DNA of 64,000 nucleotides. It comes from Microcoleus sp. bin38.metabat.b11b12b14.051. GTDB taxonomy: Bacteria; Cyanobacteriota; Cyanobacteriia; Cyanobacteriales; Microcoleaceae. Below are positions 1-7,171 of this stretch, piece after piece; positions within the stretch are counted from its first letter, which is position 1, and each line of letters begins with the position of its first letter. The stretch spans positions 1 to 64,000 of the forward strand of contig NZ_JAAFKD010000012.1 in the NCBI RefSeq assembly GCF_013299165.1, read 5' to 3'. The position numbers were made by a program, and so were the translations under genes. The notes under the pieces are model-generated. The model made no database searches. It saw nothing but the letters and a program-made list of their open reading frames with translations, and was not told where the DNA came from.

Positions 1-606
1 TTCACCATATTCAGAGTGTAAAATTCTCGCTCCTTCCTTGATTGTGCGAATGTAAGCTTCTAATTCTTCTACTTTTTCTGAAGGAGCTAAATCGGTTTTG
101 TTCATCAGCACGATATCTGCAAATGCTACTTGTTTTAAAGCTGCTTCGCTGTCAAAATGATCGGTGGTGAATGTTTCGCTATCGATTACAGTGAGTACAG
201 AATCTAGACTGGTGAAATCACGCAATTCCGTGCCGAGAAAGGTCAATATAATCGGCAGCGGATCGGCAACTCCGGTGGTTTCAATTACCATGCAATCGAT
301 ACGGTCTTCCCGCTCTAAAACTCGGTATACTGCATCAACTAAGCCTTCGTTGATGGTACAACAAATACAGCCGTTGCTGAGTTCTACCATGTCATCTTCG
401 GTAGAAATTAAAAGCTGTGAATCGATGTTGATATCGCCAAATTCGTTAACTAAAACTGCTACTTTTAAATCTTGACGATTTTTGAGGATTTGATTGAGTA
501 AAGTGGTTTTGCCACTGCCTAGAAAGCCGGTAATTATAGTTACTGGCATCCCTCTCTTGGGAAAATCGGAAATTAAATCTGGGGTTTGTACAGTGAGATT
601 AGTCAT
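1..606 (-). CDS. CobW/COG0523-family GTPase (metallochaperone type), 3' part outside window
   Basis: The first 202 residues are visible; the C-terminal part lies beyond base 1. The G1 P-loop GFLGSGKT is at residues 27-34, the metal-binding CxCC signature (GCICC) at about 79-83, the Walker B-like ETTGVADP at 109-116 and the guanine-recognition NKTD at 169-172. COG0523 proteins are GTPases that deliver or allocate metals, often zinc under starvation. The ATG at 606 is chosen because the next residues lead directly into the family N-terminus. A Zur-box palindrome lies 131 bp upstream, which with the CxCC motif favours a zinc role over cobalamin synthesis. The subfamily cannot be fixed without the C-terminus. 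Confidence 0.93.
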   Translation of the reverse strand, partial: MTNLTVQTPDLISDFPKRGMPVTIITGFLGSGKTTLLNQILKNRQDLKVAVLVNEFGDINIDSQLLISTEDDMVELSNGCICCTINEGLVDAVYRVLEREDRIDCMVIETTGVADPLPIILTFLGTELRDFTSLDSVLTVIDSETFTTDHFDSEAALKQVAFADIVLMNKTDLAPSEKVEELEAYIRTIKEGARILHSEYGE

Positions 607-736
607 TTTCCCTCGTTGATTAATTGTAGAGGCCCTGCTGTTAGTTCAGAAAGCTGCTAAGTATCCCAAAGCTCTTGTGGATAGCACTTCCTAGCCAAAA
701 TTTAGGTGCGATCGCCTGTATTGCACTGATTGAACA

Positions 737-751
737 TGATAATCATTATCA
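737..751. promoter_or_regulatory. Zur box (7-1-7 palindrome)
   Basis: TGATAATCATTATCA is a perfect 7-1-7 inverted repeat matching the cyanobacterial Zur consensus TGATAATnATTATCA (Fur-family boxes are similar). It lies between the COG0523 GTPase start at 606 and the 3' end of the Crp-family gene, so it most likely controls the GTPase. Regulation is inferred; the palindrome is seen directly. Confidence 0.82.
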
Positions 752-855
752 TAGTACCTCAGATGTGCTTTAAGCGCAAGCCCTAAAATTATTGCTCAGG
801 TAGCTGATGACTCATAAACACTTGACTGTCATACCTTTTCCAGACAAATCCCATG

Positions 856-1425
856 TTACAAACGGGAAGTTAAGACAATGTATTGAGGGCGAGTGCGATC
901 GATAAATCCCTCTTCTTCCAGCCTCCCCATCAGCCGCGTTACCGTAATCCGCGTAATTCCAATAGCTTCGGAAAGCTCCTGGTGAGTCAATCTCAAATCA
1001 ATTAACACTCCTTGTGCGACTTCGCGACCAAATTTTTGTCCCAACCAAACCAATAGTTGCAGCAGTCGATCGCGCAGAGATTCGGTGCGAAGTATGTAGA
1101 ATAATGCTTGAGTTTGCTGGATGTGTTTGAAAATTTCATCTAACGATCGATCGCACAAATTGGCAGGAATGTAGCTAATTTCTACATGAGTCTTGCACTC
1201 AATTTGATAAGGTTCGACACCTGACAGCGGCTGACCGATCACGTCCCCAACTCCCCAATATCCCAGCGTGATTGCTGTCCCCTGGTCGCTCCAAGTCACG
1301 GTTCGGACAGCTCCCCGTTCTATTCGCAGCAAGCCTTTAGACGGCACGGGCACTAACTGACGGTGGGTATAAGTCTGGTGTTTGAAACTAGCGTACAAGC
1401 CTGGAGTGTAGGTGGAAAGAGTCAT
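856..1425 (-). CDS. Crp/Fnr-family transcriptional regulator
   Basis: The protein has 189 aa from the ATG at 1425; a GTG three codons upstream is possible. The N-terminal half is a degenerate cyclic-nucleotide-binding-type beta-roll (about 10-110), followed by a dimerisation helix rich in Leu (LRDRLLQLLVWLGQKFG). A C-terminal winged HTH, LTHQELSEAIGITRITVTRL, is placed like the DNA-recognition helices of Crp/NtcA. The domain is shorter than that of full-length Crp proteins (about 210-230 aa) and no cNMP-phosphate cassette is obvious, so the ligand is unknown. The gene is co-oriented with the zinc GTPase but separated from it by 249 bp containing the Zur box. Target genes are not known. Confidence 0.85.
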   Translation of the reverse strand: MTLSTYTPGLYASFKHQTYTHRQLVPVPSKGLLRIERGAVRTVTWSDQGTAITLGYWGVGDVIGQPLSGVEPYQIECKTHVEISYIPANLCDRSLDEIFKHIQQTQALFYILRTESLRDRLLQLLVWLGQKFGREVAQGVLIDLRLTHQELSEAIGITRITVTRLMGRLEEEGFIDRTRPQYIVLTSRL

Positions 1426-1434
1426 GGGATTCAC

Positions 1435-1834
1435 CGCTACTTTGAATACAATATGCAGTTTAAAGTAATTGATAATTTATGTCAACTAACTCCCGCGGAA
1501 ATCAGGTCGGAAAAATCAAAGAAACCCGGTTTCTCTGGCGATCGAGTGCGTAAGTTCTAGGAATTTTTGTCAGCATCGATCCAGGGGAATGCTAAGCCCC
1601 AAACCCTTTGCGCCTGCTGTAGGAGAGGTTTCTGAACTTCACAATATCCGTGTCGGGGTCGTAAAGAGTATAGGTTGCCCGATCGGGCAACCTACCAACA
1701 TTCCCCACTCCAACCACCCGCCGCGGGGTCGCAGAGACCGTTGAGGGCGGCTCTTGAGAGTCAAGAGTCTGGACAGAGTTATTGATAATAGTTTGCTGTA
1801 ATTGATACTCAAATGCTAAGCCCGTGAAGCGAAG
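1435..1834. other. Gene-free stretch with palindromes
   Basis: No gene is supported in these roughly 400 bp. It contains a perfect 24-bp palindrome at 1671-1694 (half-site TAGGTTGCCCGA) and a short AAACCCGGTTT palindrome near 1524. At its edge, 1825-1858, is a copy of the stem-loop repeat GGGCGATTCCCTACGGGATA (read on the minus strand), which ends the neighbouring phosphoesterase frame. Confidence 0.6.
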
Positions 1835-2344
1835 CTATCCCGTAGGGAATCGCCCGCAAAACAAAGTATTAACATCAGCGCGGATTACGCGATCGAGCAT
1901 CACAGGCGGCGGAGTCTCCGGGGTAAGCTCATCAGACGCGCTAACGGTACTCCCGTGAATCAACAAACAATCCAATTCATGAAAACCAAAGTTCAAAGAG
2001 CGCAACCACTCTACAGTTTTCCGGCTAACAGAATCCCAGAGCAACTTAATCGTGTCTGCACCGTATTTTTCTCGGAGTTCTGTCGCATCAGGGCTAGAAC
2101 CCACTCCGTGCAGGTTAAAACACTGTTCTTCCCACCACCCGATACAGATTTGAGGTTCGATTTCTCCTCGTTTGGGCGATCGAACTCGCTGCACTAATTT
2201 TTCGCACTCAGGATTCGGCCCGACTAAATCGCCCAAGATATATAATTCGTCAACGCGAATTTTCAGGCGTTTTATGTCAGCTAGTACAGCTTCATAAGCA
2301 GCTAAATTTCCTTCGATTCCTGTTAGTATTGCCCAATTTTTCAT
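1835..2344 (-). pseudogene. Calcineurin-like phosphoesterase paralogue truncated by a repeat insertion
   Basis: The 169-aa product resembles the intact phosphoesterase at 2559-3374 along its length (GDLVG.NPE, CIGWWEE, LLIHGS, LFCG) but stops where the family continues GHTHVPY. The last codons, after LFCG, read R-F-P-T-G-stop and come from the repeat GGGCGATTCCCTACGGGATA, so the repeat supplies both the final residues and the stop. No continuation of the family is visible beyond the repeat. The first metal motif is also degenerate (GIEGN instead of DxHGN). It is probably non-functional as an enzyme, although a short product could still be made. Confidence 0.78.
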
Positions 2345-2365
2345 TGTTTATATTTCCGAAGATTA

Positions 2366-2468
2366 GGTTCGTAGTAACGACTTCAGTCCTCTTCTAGGTT
2401 CGTAGTAAGGACTTCAGTCCTCTATCTGTGAATTTTAGTCAATTAGGACTAAAGTCCTTACTACAAAC
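2366..2468. repeat. Dispersed stem-loop repeat (GTAGTAAGGACTTCAGTCCT family), three copies
   Basis: There are two direct copies (around 2366-2392 and 2397-2422) and one inverted copy (2444-2468) of the AGGACTtcAGTCCT hairpin with a GTTCGTAGTA flank. The same family recurs at 4573, 31053-31367, 47321-47380 and 48838-49000. It sits between the two phosphoesterase paralogues. Confidence 0.85.
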
Positions 2469-2520
2469 AATTGCAAGGAGCGGTTTCAACCACCGATTTA
2501 TATCGTTTCCGGTTGCATTG

Positions 2521-2554
2521 AACTGTCAACTGTCAACTGTCAACTGTCAACTGT
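2521..2554. repeat. Heptamer tandem repeat (AACTGTC)
   Basis: About five head-to-tail copies of the heptamer AACTGTC lie just downstream of the intact phosphoesterase stop. It belongs to the 7-nt STRR-type repeats seen throughout the window. Confidence 0.85.
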
Positions 2555-2558
2555 TTAA

Positions 2559-3374
2559 CTACCTCTCACAAACATGAGTAGGATCATCAGCTCTTTCGGC
2601 ATATTCCAAACCTCTAGCCAAACGCCATGCAAAAATCGGTGGCAAACCTTTTTCAATAATTGCAGCGCAAGTAGCCTGATAGTCATATTCTACTTCTCGC
2701 AATGTTACCTGTTGCGCGTCAACATCGTAAATCACGTAGGTAGCATTGGGTCTTCCGTGGCGCGGTTCTCCTACAGAACCAACATTTACAATCCGCTTTA
2801 AAGGAGCATTGAAACTTAAATTTTTGTCTCCTTCAATGCTCGGCCCGCTGACTCGAACTTGCATATTTCCAGCATCTAAAGTGCGAACGTAGGGTACATG
2901 AGTGTGACCACAAAACAGCACGTCAGCACCCGCCGAGAATACCCGCTCTAAGGCAGAAAAAGCATCCATTGTCGGCAGTAAATATTCATGATTGCTGTGA
3001 GGGCTGCCGTGAACAAAACACATATTGTCTTCTCGCAAACTATGTGGCAAAGTGGCTAAATATTCCCGCGTTTCTGGGAAGATTTGATTGTTAGTCCATT
3101 CGTGGGCTAACTTCCCTCTTTTTTCAGCTAAAGCTGAGGGATAGCTGCATTCGCAGGAGTTCAATCCTTCGACTATATCTTCATCCCAACAGCCGATGCA
3201 AGTGGGAATGTCGAGGGATCGAATCATTTGTACTACTGCGTGGGGATTCGGCCCATAACCGACTAAATCTCCGAGACAAAAGATTTTGTCTGCTTGTTGT
3301 TCGTCAATATCTGATAAAACTGCATTTAAGGCTTCGTAGTTGCCGTGAATGCAAGATATAACTGCTATTTTCAT
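2559..3374 (-). CDS. Calcineurin-like metallophosphoesterase family protein with substituted metal ligands
   Basis: The protein has 271 aa from the ATG at 3374, which overlaps the upstream gene's stop in an ATGA arrangement, so the two genes are translationally coupled; a longer upstream frame is not needed. Family motifs in order are VISCIHGNYEAL (usual DxHGN), GDLVGYGPNP, IGCWDEDI (usual GNHD), FVHGSPHS and FCGHTHVPY. The first Asp ligand is Cys and the GNHD His is Trp, while GD, the later HGS and GHTH are intact. The family usually hydrolyses phosphomonoesters or diesters with two metals; here the metal set or the activity may differ. Co-transcription with a COG0523 ATPase behind a Zur box suggests a role in zinc limitation (inference). 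Confidence 0.88.
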   Translation of the reverse strand: MKIAVISCIHGNYEALNAVLSDIDEQQADKIFCLGDLVGYGPNPHAVVQMIRSLDIPTCIGCWDEDIVEGLNSCECSYPSALAEKRGKLAHEWTNNQIFPETREYLATLPHSLREDNMCFVHGSPHSNHEYLLPTMDAFSALERVFSAGADVLFCGHTHVPYVRTLDAGNMQVRVSGPSIEGDKNLSFNAPLKRIVNVGSVGEPRHGRPNATYVIYDVDAQQVTLREVEYDYQATCAAIIEKGLPPIFAWRLARGLEYAERADDPTHVCER

Positions 3375-4150
3375 GATGTTTCTTCTTCTCCTAATAATAG
3401 TGATTCTTTGACTTGTTGCTGGTAATTCAACATGACTGCTTCGGACAGACAGCAATCTTCTAGGGTTTGTCCTAATGCTGTTTTGTCGAGATTTTCGCCG
3501 ACTATTTCTATGCCGCTAAATCTTTGGGGACGGCCTTCGAGCCAGCGGGGAATTTGCAATTCTTCGTGGGCGGTTTCTTGAAATTTAGCGGCGAAGTCGA
3601 AGTAGAACGATCGCCCGTCGGCTATGTCAAAGATGCCTTTGGCTCTGTGAACTTTGCCGTAGGCTCCTTGGGTCATTTCTTCGTACCAAAACAGATCGAG
3701 GCTGGCTGGATCGAGGACTTGGCCGCTGGCGGGGCTACGCCAAATCGATAGTTTGTCCACTTCCCCGCTGACGGCTATTCCTTCTACAATTACATCGCCC
3801 CACTGATGCCATTCGGTGTCTTTGATTTCCGGGGGCACTACGCTGATCCGGCGACTGGGGAAGGCTTGGAGCAGGTTTTCTAGCGTTGTCAGTTGCAGGT
3901 GAAATCCCAGTTCGATGTAGGCTGAAACGCCGTTTTCTAGGTGTTTGGCGAGTAGGGACTCTTCGCCGTCTGTCAGGGTTTTGATTTGGCTAAATTCGGC
4001 GGCGATGCAGGTTTGGTCGATCGGCACATTGCCGCTTCCGGGGCAGAAATACAGCACGGGTGCTGTCTCCGCTGCTAGCTGCTGTCGAATCCAGGTAGTT
4101 TTGCCGCTTCCGGGCGGGCCCGCTACGGCGGTGATTGTAGATTGACTCAT
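3371..4150 (-). CDS. CobW-like P-loop protein with CobW C-terminal domain (COG0523 related)
   Basis: The protein has 259 aa from the ATG at 4150, where MSQSTITAVAGPPGSGKTT begins; an open frame upstream would run across the Zur box and is unlikely to be translated. The P-loop GPPGSGKT is at residues 11-18. The C-terminal half (about 165-245, including WYEEMTQGAYGKVHRAKG and RPQRFSGIEIVG) looks like the CobW C-terminal domain. The CxCC metal motif of canonical COG0523 proteins is absent; only scattered cysteines are present. It overlaps the downstream phosphoesterase by 4 bp and has a Zur box 9 bp before its start, so zinc-responsive expression is likely. The exact client protein is unknown. 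Confidence 0.87.
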   Translation of the reverse strand: MSQSTITAVAGPPGSGKTTWIRQQLAAETAPVLYFCPGSGNVPIDQTCIAAEFSQIKTLTDGEESLLAKHLENGVSAYIELGFHLQLTTLENLLQAFPSRRISVVPPEIKDTEWHQWGDVIVEGIAVSGEVDKLSIWRSPASGQVLDPASLDLFWYEEMTQGAYGKVHRAKGIFDIADGRSFYFDFAAKFQETAHEELQIPRWLEGRPQRFSGIEIVGENLDKTALGQTLEDCCLSEAVMLNYQQQVKESLLLGEEETS

Positions 4151-4158
4151 GAATACAA

Positions 4159-4173
4159 TGATAATCGTTATCA
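4159..4173. promoter_or_regulatory. Zur box upstream of COG0523-phosphoesterase operon
   Basis: TGATAATCGTTATCA is a 7-1-7 inverted repeat with one mismatched pair, almost identical to the site at 737-751. It lies 9 bp upstream of the ATG at 4150 and 124 bp upstream of the divergent Hli gene, so it could block initiation of the minus-strand operon. Confidence 0.82.
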
Positions 4174-4296
4174 TACTTTTAGGATCACTAATCCGATTTT
4201 TTGTGACAAGGATCACCGAATTTCCCGATTCCAGTCAATGTAATATAAGTTAATAATTTGTTACATTTATTTACATAAAGCAATCAGGAAAAACAA

Positions 4297-4557
4297 ATGA
4301 GCTCACCTAAACTTGTGATTGACGACCAAGGCCTGCTGAACAACTTCGCAGTCGAGCCTAAGATGTATGTAGACACGACAGTCAGCACTGGGTTTACCAA
4401 GTACGCCGAGAAAGTTAACGGACGTTTTGCGATGATCGGATTTGTTTCCTTGCTGGCGACAGAATTTTTGACCAGACAGAGCTTGATCAGCTTCCTCAAA
4501 GATGCTTTAGGCCAGGGCGATCGGTTACATAAATTTAAGATAATCTTCGTTGAATAG
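4297..4557 (+). CDS. High-light-inducible (Hli/CAB-like) protein
   Basis: The protein has 86 aa. The chlorophyll-binding helix motif EKVNGRFAMIGF (about 38-49) is followed by a hydrophobic stretch, FVSLLATEFL, forming one transmembrane helix in the thylakoid. Hli proteins bind chlorophyll and carotenoid and protect photosystem assembly intermediates. The N-terminal arm (DDQGLLNNFAVEPKMYV) resembles the arm of Psb34 (ssl1498-type) proteins and recurs in the protein at 26639. The C-terminal tail after LISFLKDAL is longer and more basic than in typical 50-70 aa Hli proteins. ATG at 4297 has a weak AGGAA 5' of it. Confidence 0.9.
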   Translation: MSSPKLVIDDQGLLNNFAVEPKMYVDTTVSTGFTKYAEKVNGRFAMIGFVSLLATEFLTRQSLISFLKDALGQGDRLHKFKIIFVE

Positions 4558-4572
4558 CTCATAATAAAAAAT

Positions 4573-4606
4573 GTTTGTAGTCAGGACTTCAGTCCTAATT
4601 GCAAAC
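4573..4606. repeat. Dispersed stem-loop repeat (AGGACTTCAGTCCT)
   Basis: A single copy of the TTTGTAGTcAGGACTTCAGT-type hairpin directly follows the Hli gene and may act as its terminator-like structure. Confidence 0.75.
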
Positions 4607-4668
4607 CATTTTTTTGTTTAAAATATGTTTGCTATCGCCGCTTGTAGCGAATCAAACTGCACATTTGC

Positions 4669-5541
4669 TCAAACAGCTTTGCTTGCCAAAAAATCTCTCA
4701 TGTACCGATTCACTAACTGCGGCTTTTCCTGTTGCACCCAGTGGCTGCAATTGGGAATATACTGAATCTGAAAATGCCGCACATAATCTGCGGTATCGTA
4801 GGTTAACTCTTTGCCGAGGGCGCGATCGTTTTCGCCCCAAATCATCAGCGTCGGAACTTCGAGGACATCCCAATGCGGGCGATCGACAAATCCGCGAGCA
4901 ATATTCCGGTAATAATTGATAGTAGCAGTCAGAGCGCCAGGTTTGGCAGCCGCATCTTTGTAAGCTTGGATATCGAATGGGGTAAAGGTGCTTTTGTCAA
5001 CTGCCATGCCTCGTAAAGCGCGATCGATCGCCCGATAGTCGCCCAACTTAATTAAAAATTCCGGCAAAAATGGCAACTGAAATAAAAAGATGTACCAACT
5101 TTTGAGCAATTGTTGGCGAGTACGCAACCCTTCAGCAAACTTTGCGGGATGCGGTATATTCATCACAATTAATTTATCCACCATCTCAGGATAAGCATAA
5201 GCAAAACTCCAGGCGATCGCCCCTCCCCAATCGTGGCTAACTAAGACGCAACTTTCGTATCCCAAACCCTGAATAACTCCCTTGACATCTTGCACAAACT
5301 CCGCCATCACGTAAGCTGATTTATCTTTGGGTTTGTCGCTGTCGTTGTAACCTCTGAGATCCACAGCCACAACTTGATAATCTGATGCAAATTCCGGGAT
5401 TTGATGGCGCCAAGAATACCAGAATTCAGGAAATCCGTGCAGCATCAGCATCAGCGGCCCAGAGCCTTGAGTCACATAGTGCAGTTTGATGTTATTTGTA
5501 GTAATAAATTCGTGTTTCCAAGCAGCTTCTACGACAGACAT
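4669..5541 (-). CDS. Alpha/beta hydrolase, epoxide hydrolase/haloalkane dehalogenase type
   Basis: The protein has 290 aa, the usual length of the family. The oxyanion-hole motif HGFPEFWYSW is near residues 35-44, and the nucleophile elbow SHDWGGA near 102-108 has Asp as nucleophile, as in soluble epoxide hydrolases and dehalogenases. The acid region lies around MIWGENDRALG and the catalytic His in NCSHWVQQE near the C-terminus. It has a cap-domain insertion between strands. It probably opens epoxides via a covalent ester intermediate in the cytoplasm; the substrate is unknown. It is monocistronic and convergent with the Hli gene. Confidence 0.88.
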   Translation of the reverse strand: MSVVEAAWKHEFITTNNIKLHYVTQGSGPLMLMLHGFPEFWYSWRHQIPEFASDYQVVAVDLRGYNDSDKPKDKSAYVMAEFVQDVKGVIQGLGYESCVLVSHDWGGAIAWSFAYAYPEMVDKLIVMNIPHPAKFAEGLRTRQQLLKSWYIFLFQLPFLPEFLIKLGDYRAIDRALRGMAVDKSTFTPFDIQAYKDAAAKPGALTATINYYRNIARGFVDRPHWDVLEVPTLMIWGENDRALGKELTYDTADYVRHFQIQYIPNCSHWVQQEKPQLVNRYMRDFLASKAV

Positions 5542-5650
5542 GATATTTCCTATAGCTATAAAGATATCCTAGCAGTTAGACGATTTTAGATTTTAGAATT
5601 GAAGAATTCAAGAATCAGTGAGGACTATCATGCTTTTGTTATTCCTTTGT

Positions 5651-5704
5651 GGAACAGGCGTCTCGCCTGTAGGTATGTGTGGAACAGGCATCTCACCTGT
5701 AGTT
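5651..5704. repeat. Tandem hairpin repeat in 366-bp gene-free stretch
   Basis: Two copies of GGAACAGGCGTCTCGCCTGT-like hairpins (the second with A-for-G changes) have a 31-bp period. The surrounding stretch 5542-5908 otherwise shows no gene; it separates the divergent hydrolase and GAF genes and must contain both promoters. Confidence 0.75.
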
Positions 5705-5908
5705 TTTCGGCAAAAATTGCTCTCGAAGTTAAAATATTAGTATAATGTAGTTTGCATACCGAAAACCGTTAAGCCAAAAAGCACTCATTTTCTAGCTATC
5801 GAGCAGCTACAACCACAACAGTTGGATAATTGATGAGAGTGCCAGTCAAATAATAGGTTAAAGAATAGATAACTGTTGAGTCCACGAGGCATAAAAGGAG
5901 TTAATACC

Positions 5909-6403
5909 ATGTCTGGCGATCGCCTGCAAAACATTGTAAACCGCTTGACAGAACGTCTCAACCGCGACGTATTAATCGAAAAGTCCCTCTACGAGATTCG
6001 AGAAGTTTTGCAGAGCGATCGCGCCGTGCTGTATTATTTTTACCGGAAGTGGCAAGGGCGAGTGACTTGTGAGATGCTAAGTGCGATCGAACTCTCAATC
6101 TTGGGATCAACCGGGCCAGACGAGTGTTTCAACGGCGAATACGCTGCTTTGTATGAAGCGGGCCGAGTCAGAGCAATTACAGATATTGAAACAGAGCCAA
6201 TTCACCAATGTCACCGAGAGTTTCTGCACAGCATGAAGGTGCGCGCGAATTTATCTGTGCCAATTTTAACGAAAAAAGGACTGTGGGGGCTGTTAATTGC
6301 TCATCAATGCAGTGGGCCGCGCACTTGGTTGCGATCGGACATTGAATTCATGCAAAAACAAGCACAAAATATGGCAATGTCTCCCACAATTCAAGATAGT
6401 TAA
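5909..6403 (+). CDS. Single-domain GAF photoreceptor, DXCF-type cyanobacteriochrome candidate
   Basis: The protein has 164 aa from the ATG at 5909, preceded by the ribosome site AAAGGAG eight bases upstream; a TTG 33 bases earlier is less likely. The whole protein is one GAF domain. It carries D71-E-C73-F74, the DXCF motif whose Cys forms a second, reversible link to bilin in blue/green cyanobacteriochromes. It also has the canonical C101-H102 followed by VRANLSVPI and WGLLIAHQC, the usual bilin-GAF sequence. No output domain follows; after the GAF there are only a few residues. It would need a partner to signal. Chromophore binding is inferred from motifs. Confidence 0.87.
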   Translation: MSGDRLQNIVNRLTERLNRDVLIEKSLYEIREVLQSDRAVLYYFYRKWQGRVTCEMLSAIELSILGSTGPDECFNGEYAALYEAGRVRAITDIETEPIHQCHREFLHSMKVRANLSVPILTKKGLWGLLIAHQCSGPRTWLRSDIEFMQKQAQNMAMSPTIQDS

Positions 6404-6435
6404 CTAATTAAAATTGACACTGGTTGCTGTAGATG

Positions 6436-6465
6436 ATAGCCTAGCATTAGAAATTTATAGGCTAT
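6436..6465. promoter_or_regulatory. Inverted repeat just upstream of start codon
   Basis: ATAGCCTA and TAGGCTAT form perfect 8-bp arms with a 14-bp spacer, ending 7 bp before the ATG of the next gene, which has no clear Shine-Dalgarno sequence. It could be an operator or an mRNA hairpin. Confidence 0.4.
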
Positions 6466-6472
6466 ATTTATC

Positions 6473-7012
6473 ATGTCACTCTTGAATAATGTTCAACTTT
6501 TAAATAAAGCATTGCCTACCGTTGTCTTAGGGTTATTCCTTAGCAGTTATACCACCAACATTGACTCGGAAAAAGTGCCTAACAGTAACTCGAAACTCAG
6601 CAACAATCAATTAACGGCACCTAGACTCACAACTTCAACAGAGATTCTAGCTGATAACAGCAGCGAGCAAGCAGCAATAAAATTATCAATTCAGCAACAG
6701 TTCAAAGCTTTGAACGAAAGAAATCCTGAAGCCTATATGGCGACAATAGATCCAACCTCTCCTGGTTTTCAACTAACAAAGAGTACAATTTCAGAAGTAT
6801 TCAAAAGACAGTTAAAGTACGAACCAACAAAAATTGAAATTTTGGCAATTTCAGGAAACGAAGCACAAGTAAGAATCGAACAAACAACCACAAAGATTGA
6901 GGGGCAATCTTTCAGAGATAATAGGATGGTAATATTACATACGTTACGCAAATCAAATGGAGAATGGAAATTTTTTAGTTCTGTACCGGAAAATGTTCAG
7001 TATTTAAATTAG
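6473..7012 (+). CDS. Exported or membrane-anchored NTF2-like (SnoaL-type) protein, function unknown
   Basis: The protein has 179 aa. Residues about 12-28 (KALPTVVLGLFLSSY) form a signal peptide or anchor. A Ser/Thr/Asn-rich linker (30-65) leads to a domain of about 110 aa beginning AAIKLSIQQQFKALNERNPEAYMATIDP and ending WKFFSSVPENVQYLN. This pattern of an early helix pair followed by strands is typical of NTF2-like/SnoaL folds that bind small ligands or serve as structural modules. It follows the GAF gene on the same strand by 69 bp but has its own inverted repeat upstream. Confidence 0.7.
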   Translation: MSLLNNVQLLNKALPTVVLGLFLSSYTTNIDSEKVPNSNSKLSNNQLTAPRLTTSTEILADNSSEQAAIKLSIQQQFKALNERNPEAYMATIDPTSPGFQLTKSTISEVFKRQLKYEPTKIEILAISGNEAQVRIEQTTTKIEGQSFRDNRMVILHTLRKSNGEWKFFSSVPENVQYLN

Positions 7013-7086
7013 CCTAACTTATACCATGAGAGCAAAAATCGTCCTACACAATAATTTGGGGGCTTGCTTGCTTCACTCATTTGTAA

Positions 7087-7143
7087 GGTGCGTCGCCATG
7101 ATACTTGCGATTGAATGCTAGAGATTAAACATGGCGACGCACC
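7087..7143. terminator. Bidirectional stem-loop (GGTGCGTCGCCATG repeat)
   Basis: Perfect 14-bp arms at 7087-7100 and 7130-7143 lie between the convergent ends of the NTF2-like gene and uvrA. It belongs to the dispersed GTAGGGTGCGTCGCC family also found at 13104, 13295, 18045, 33475 and 63311. Confidence 0.6.
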
Positions 7144-7171
7144 CTACGATCGGACTTTAACCGCCCGATAT

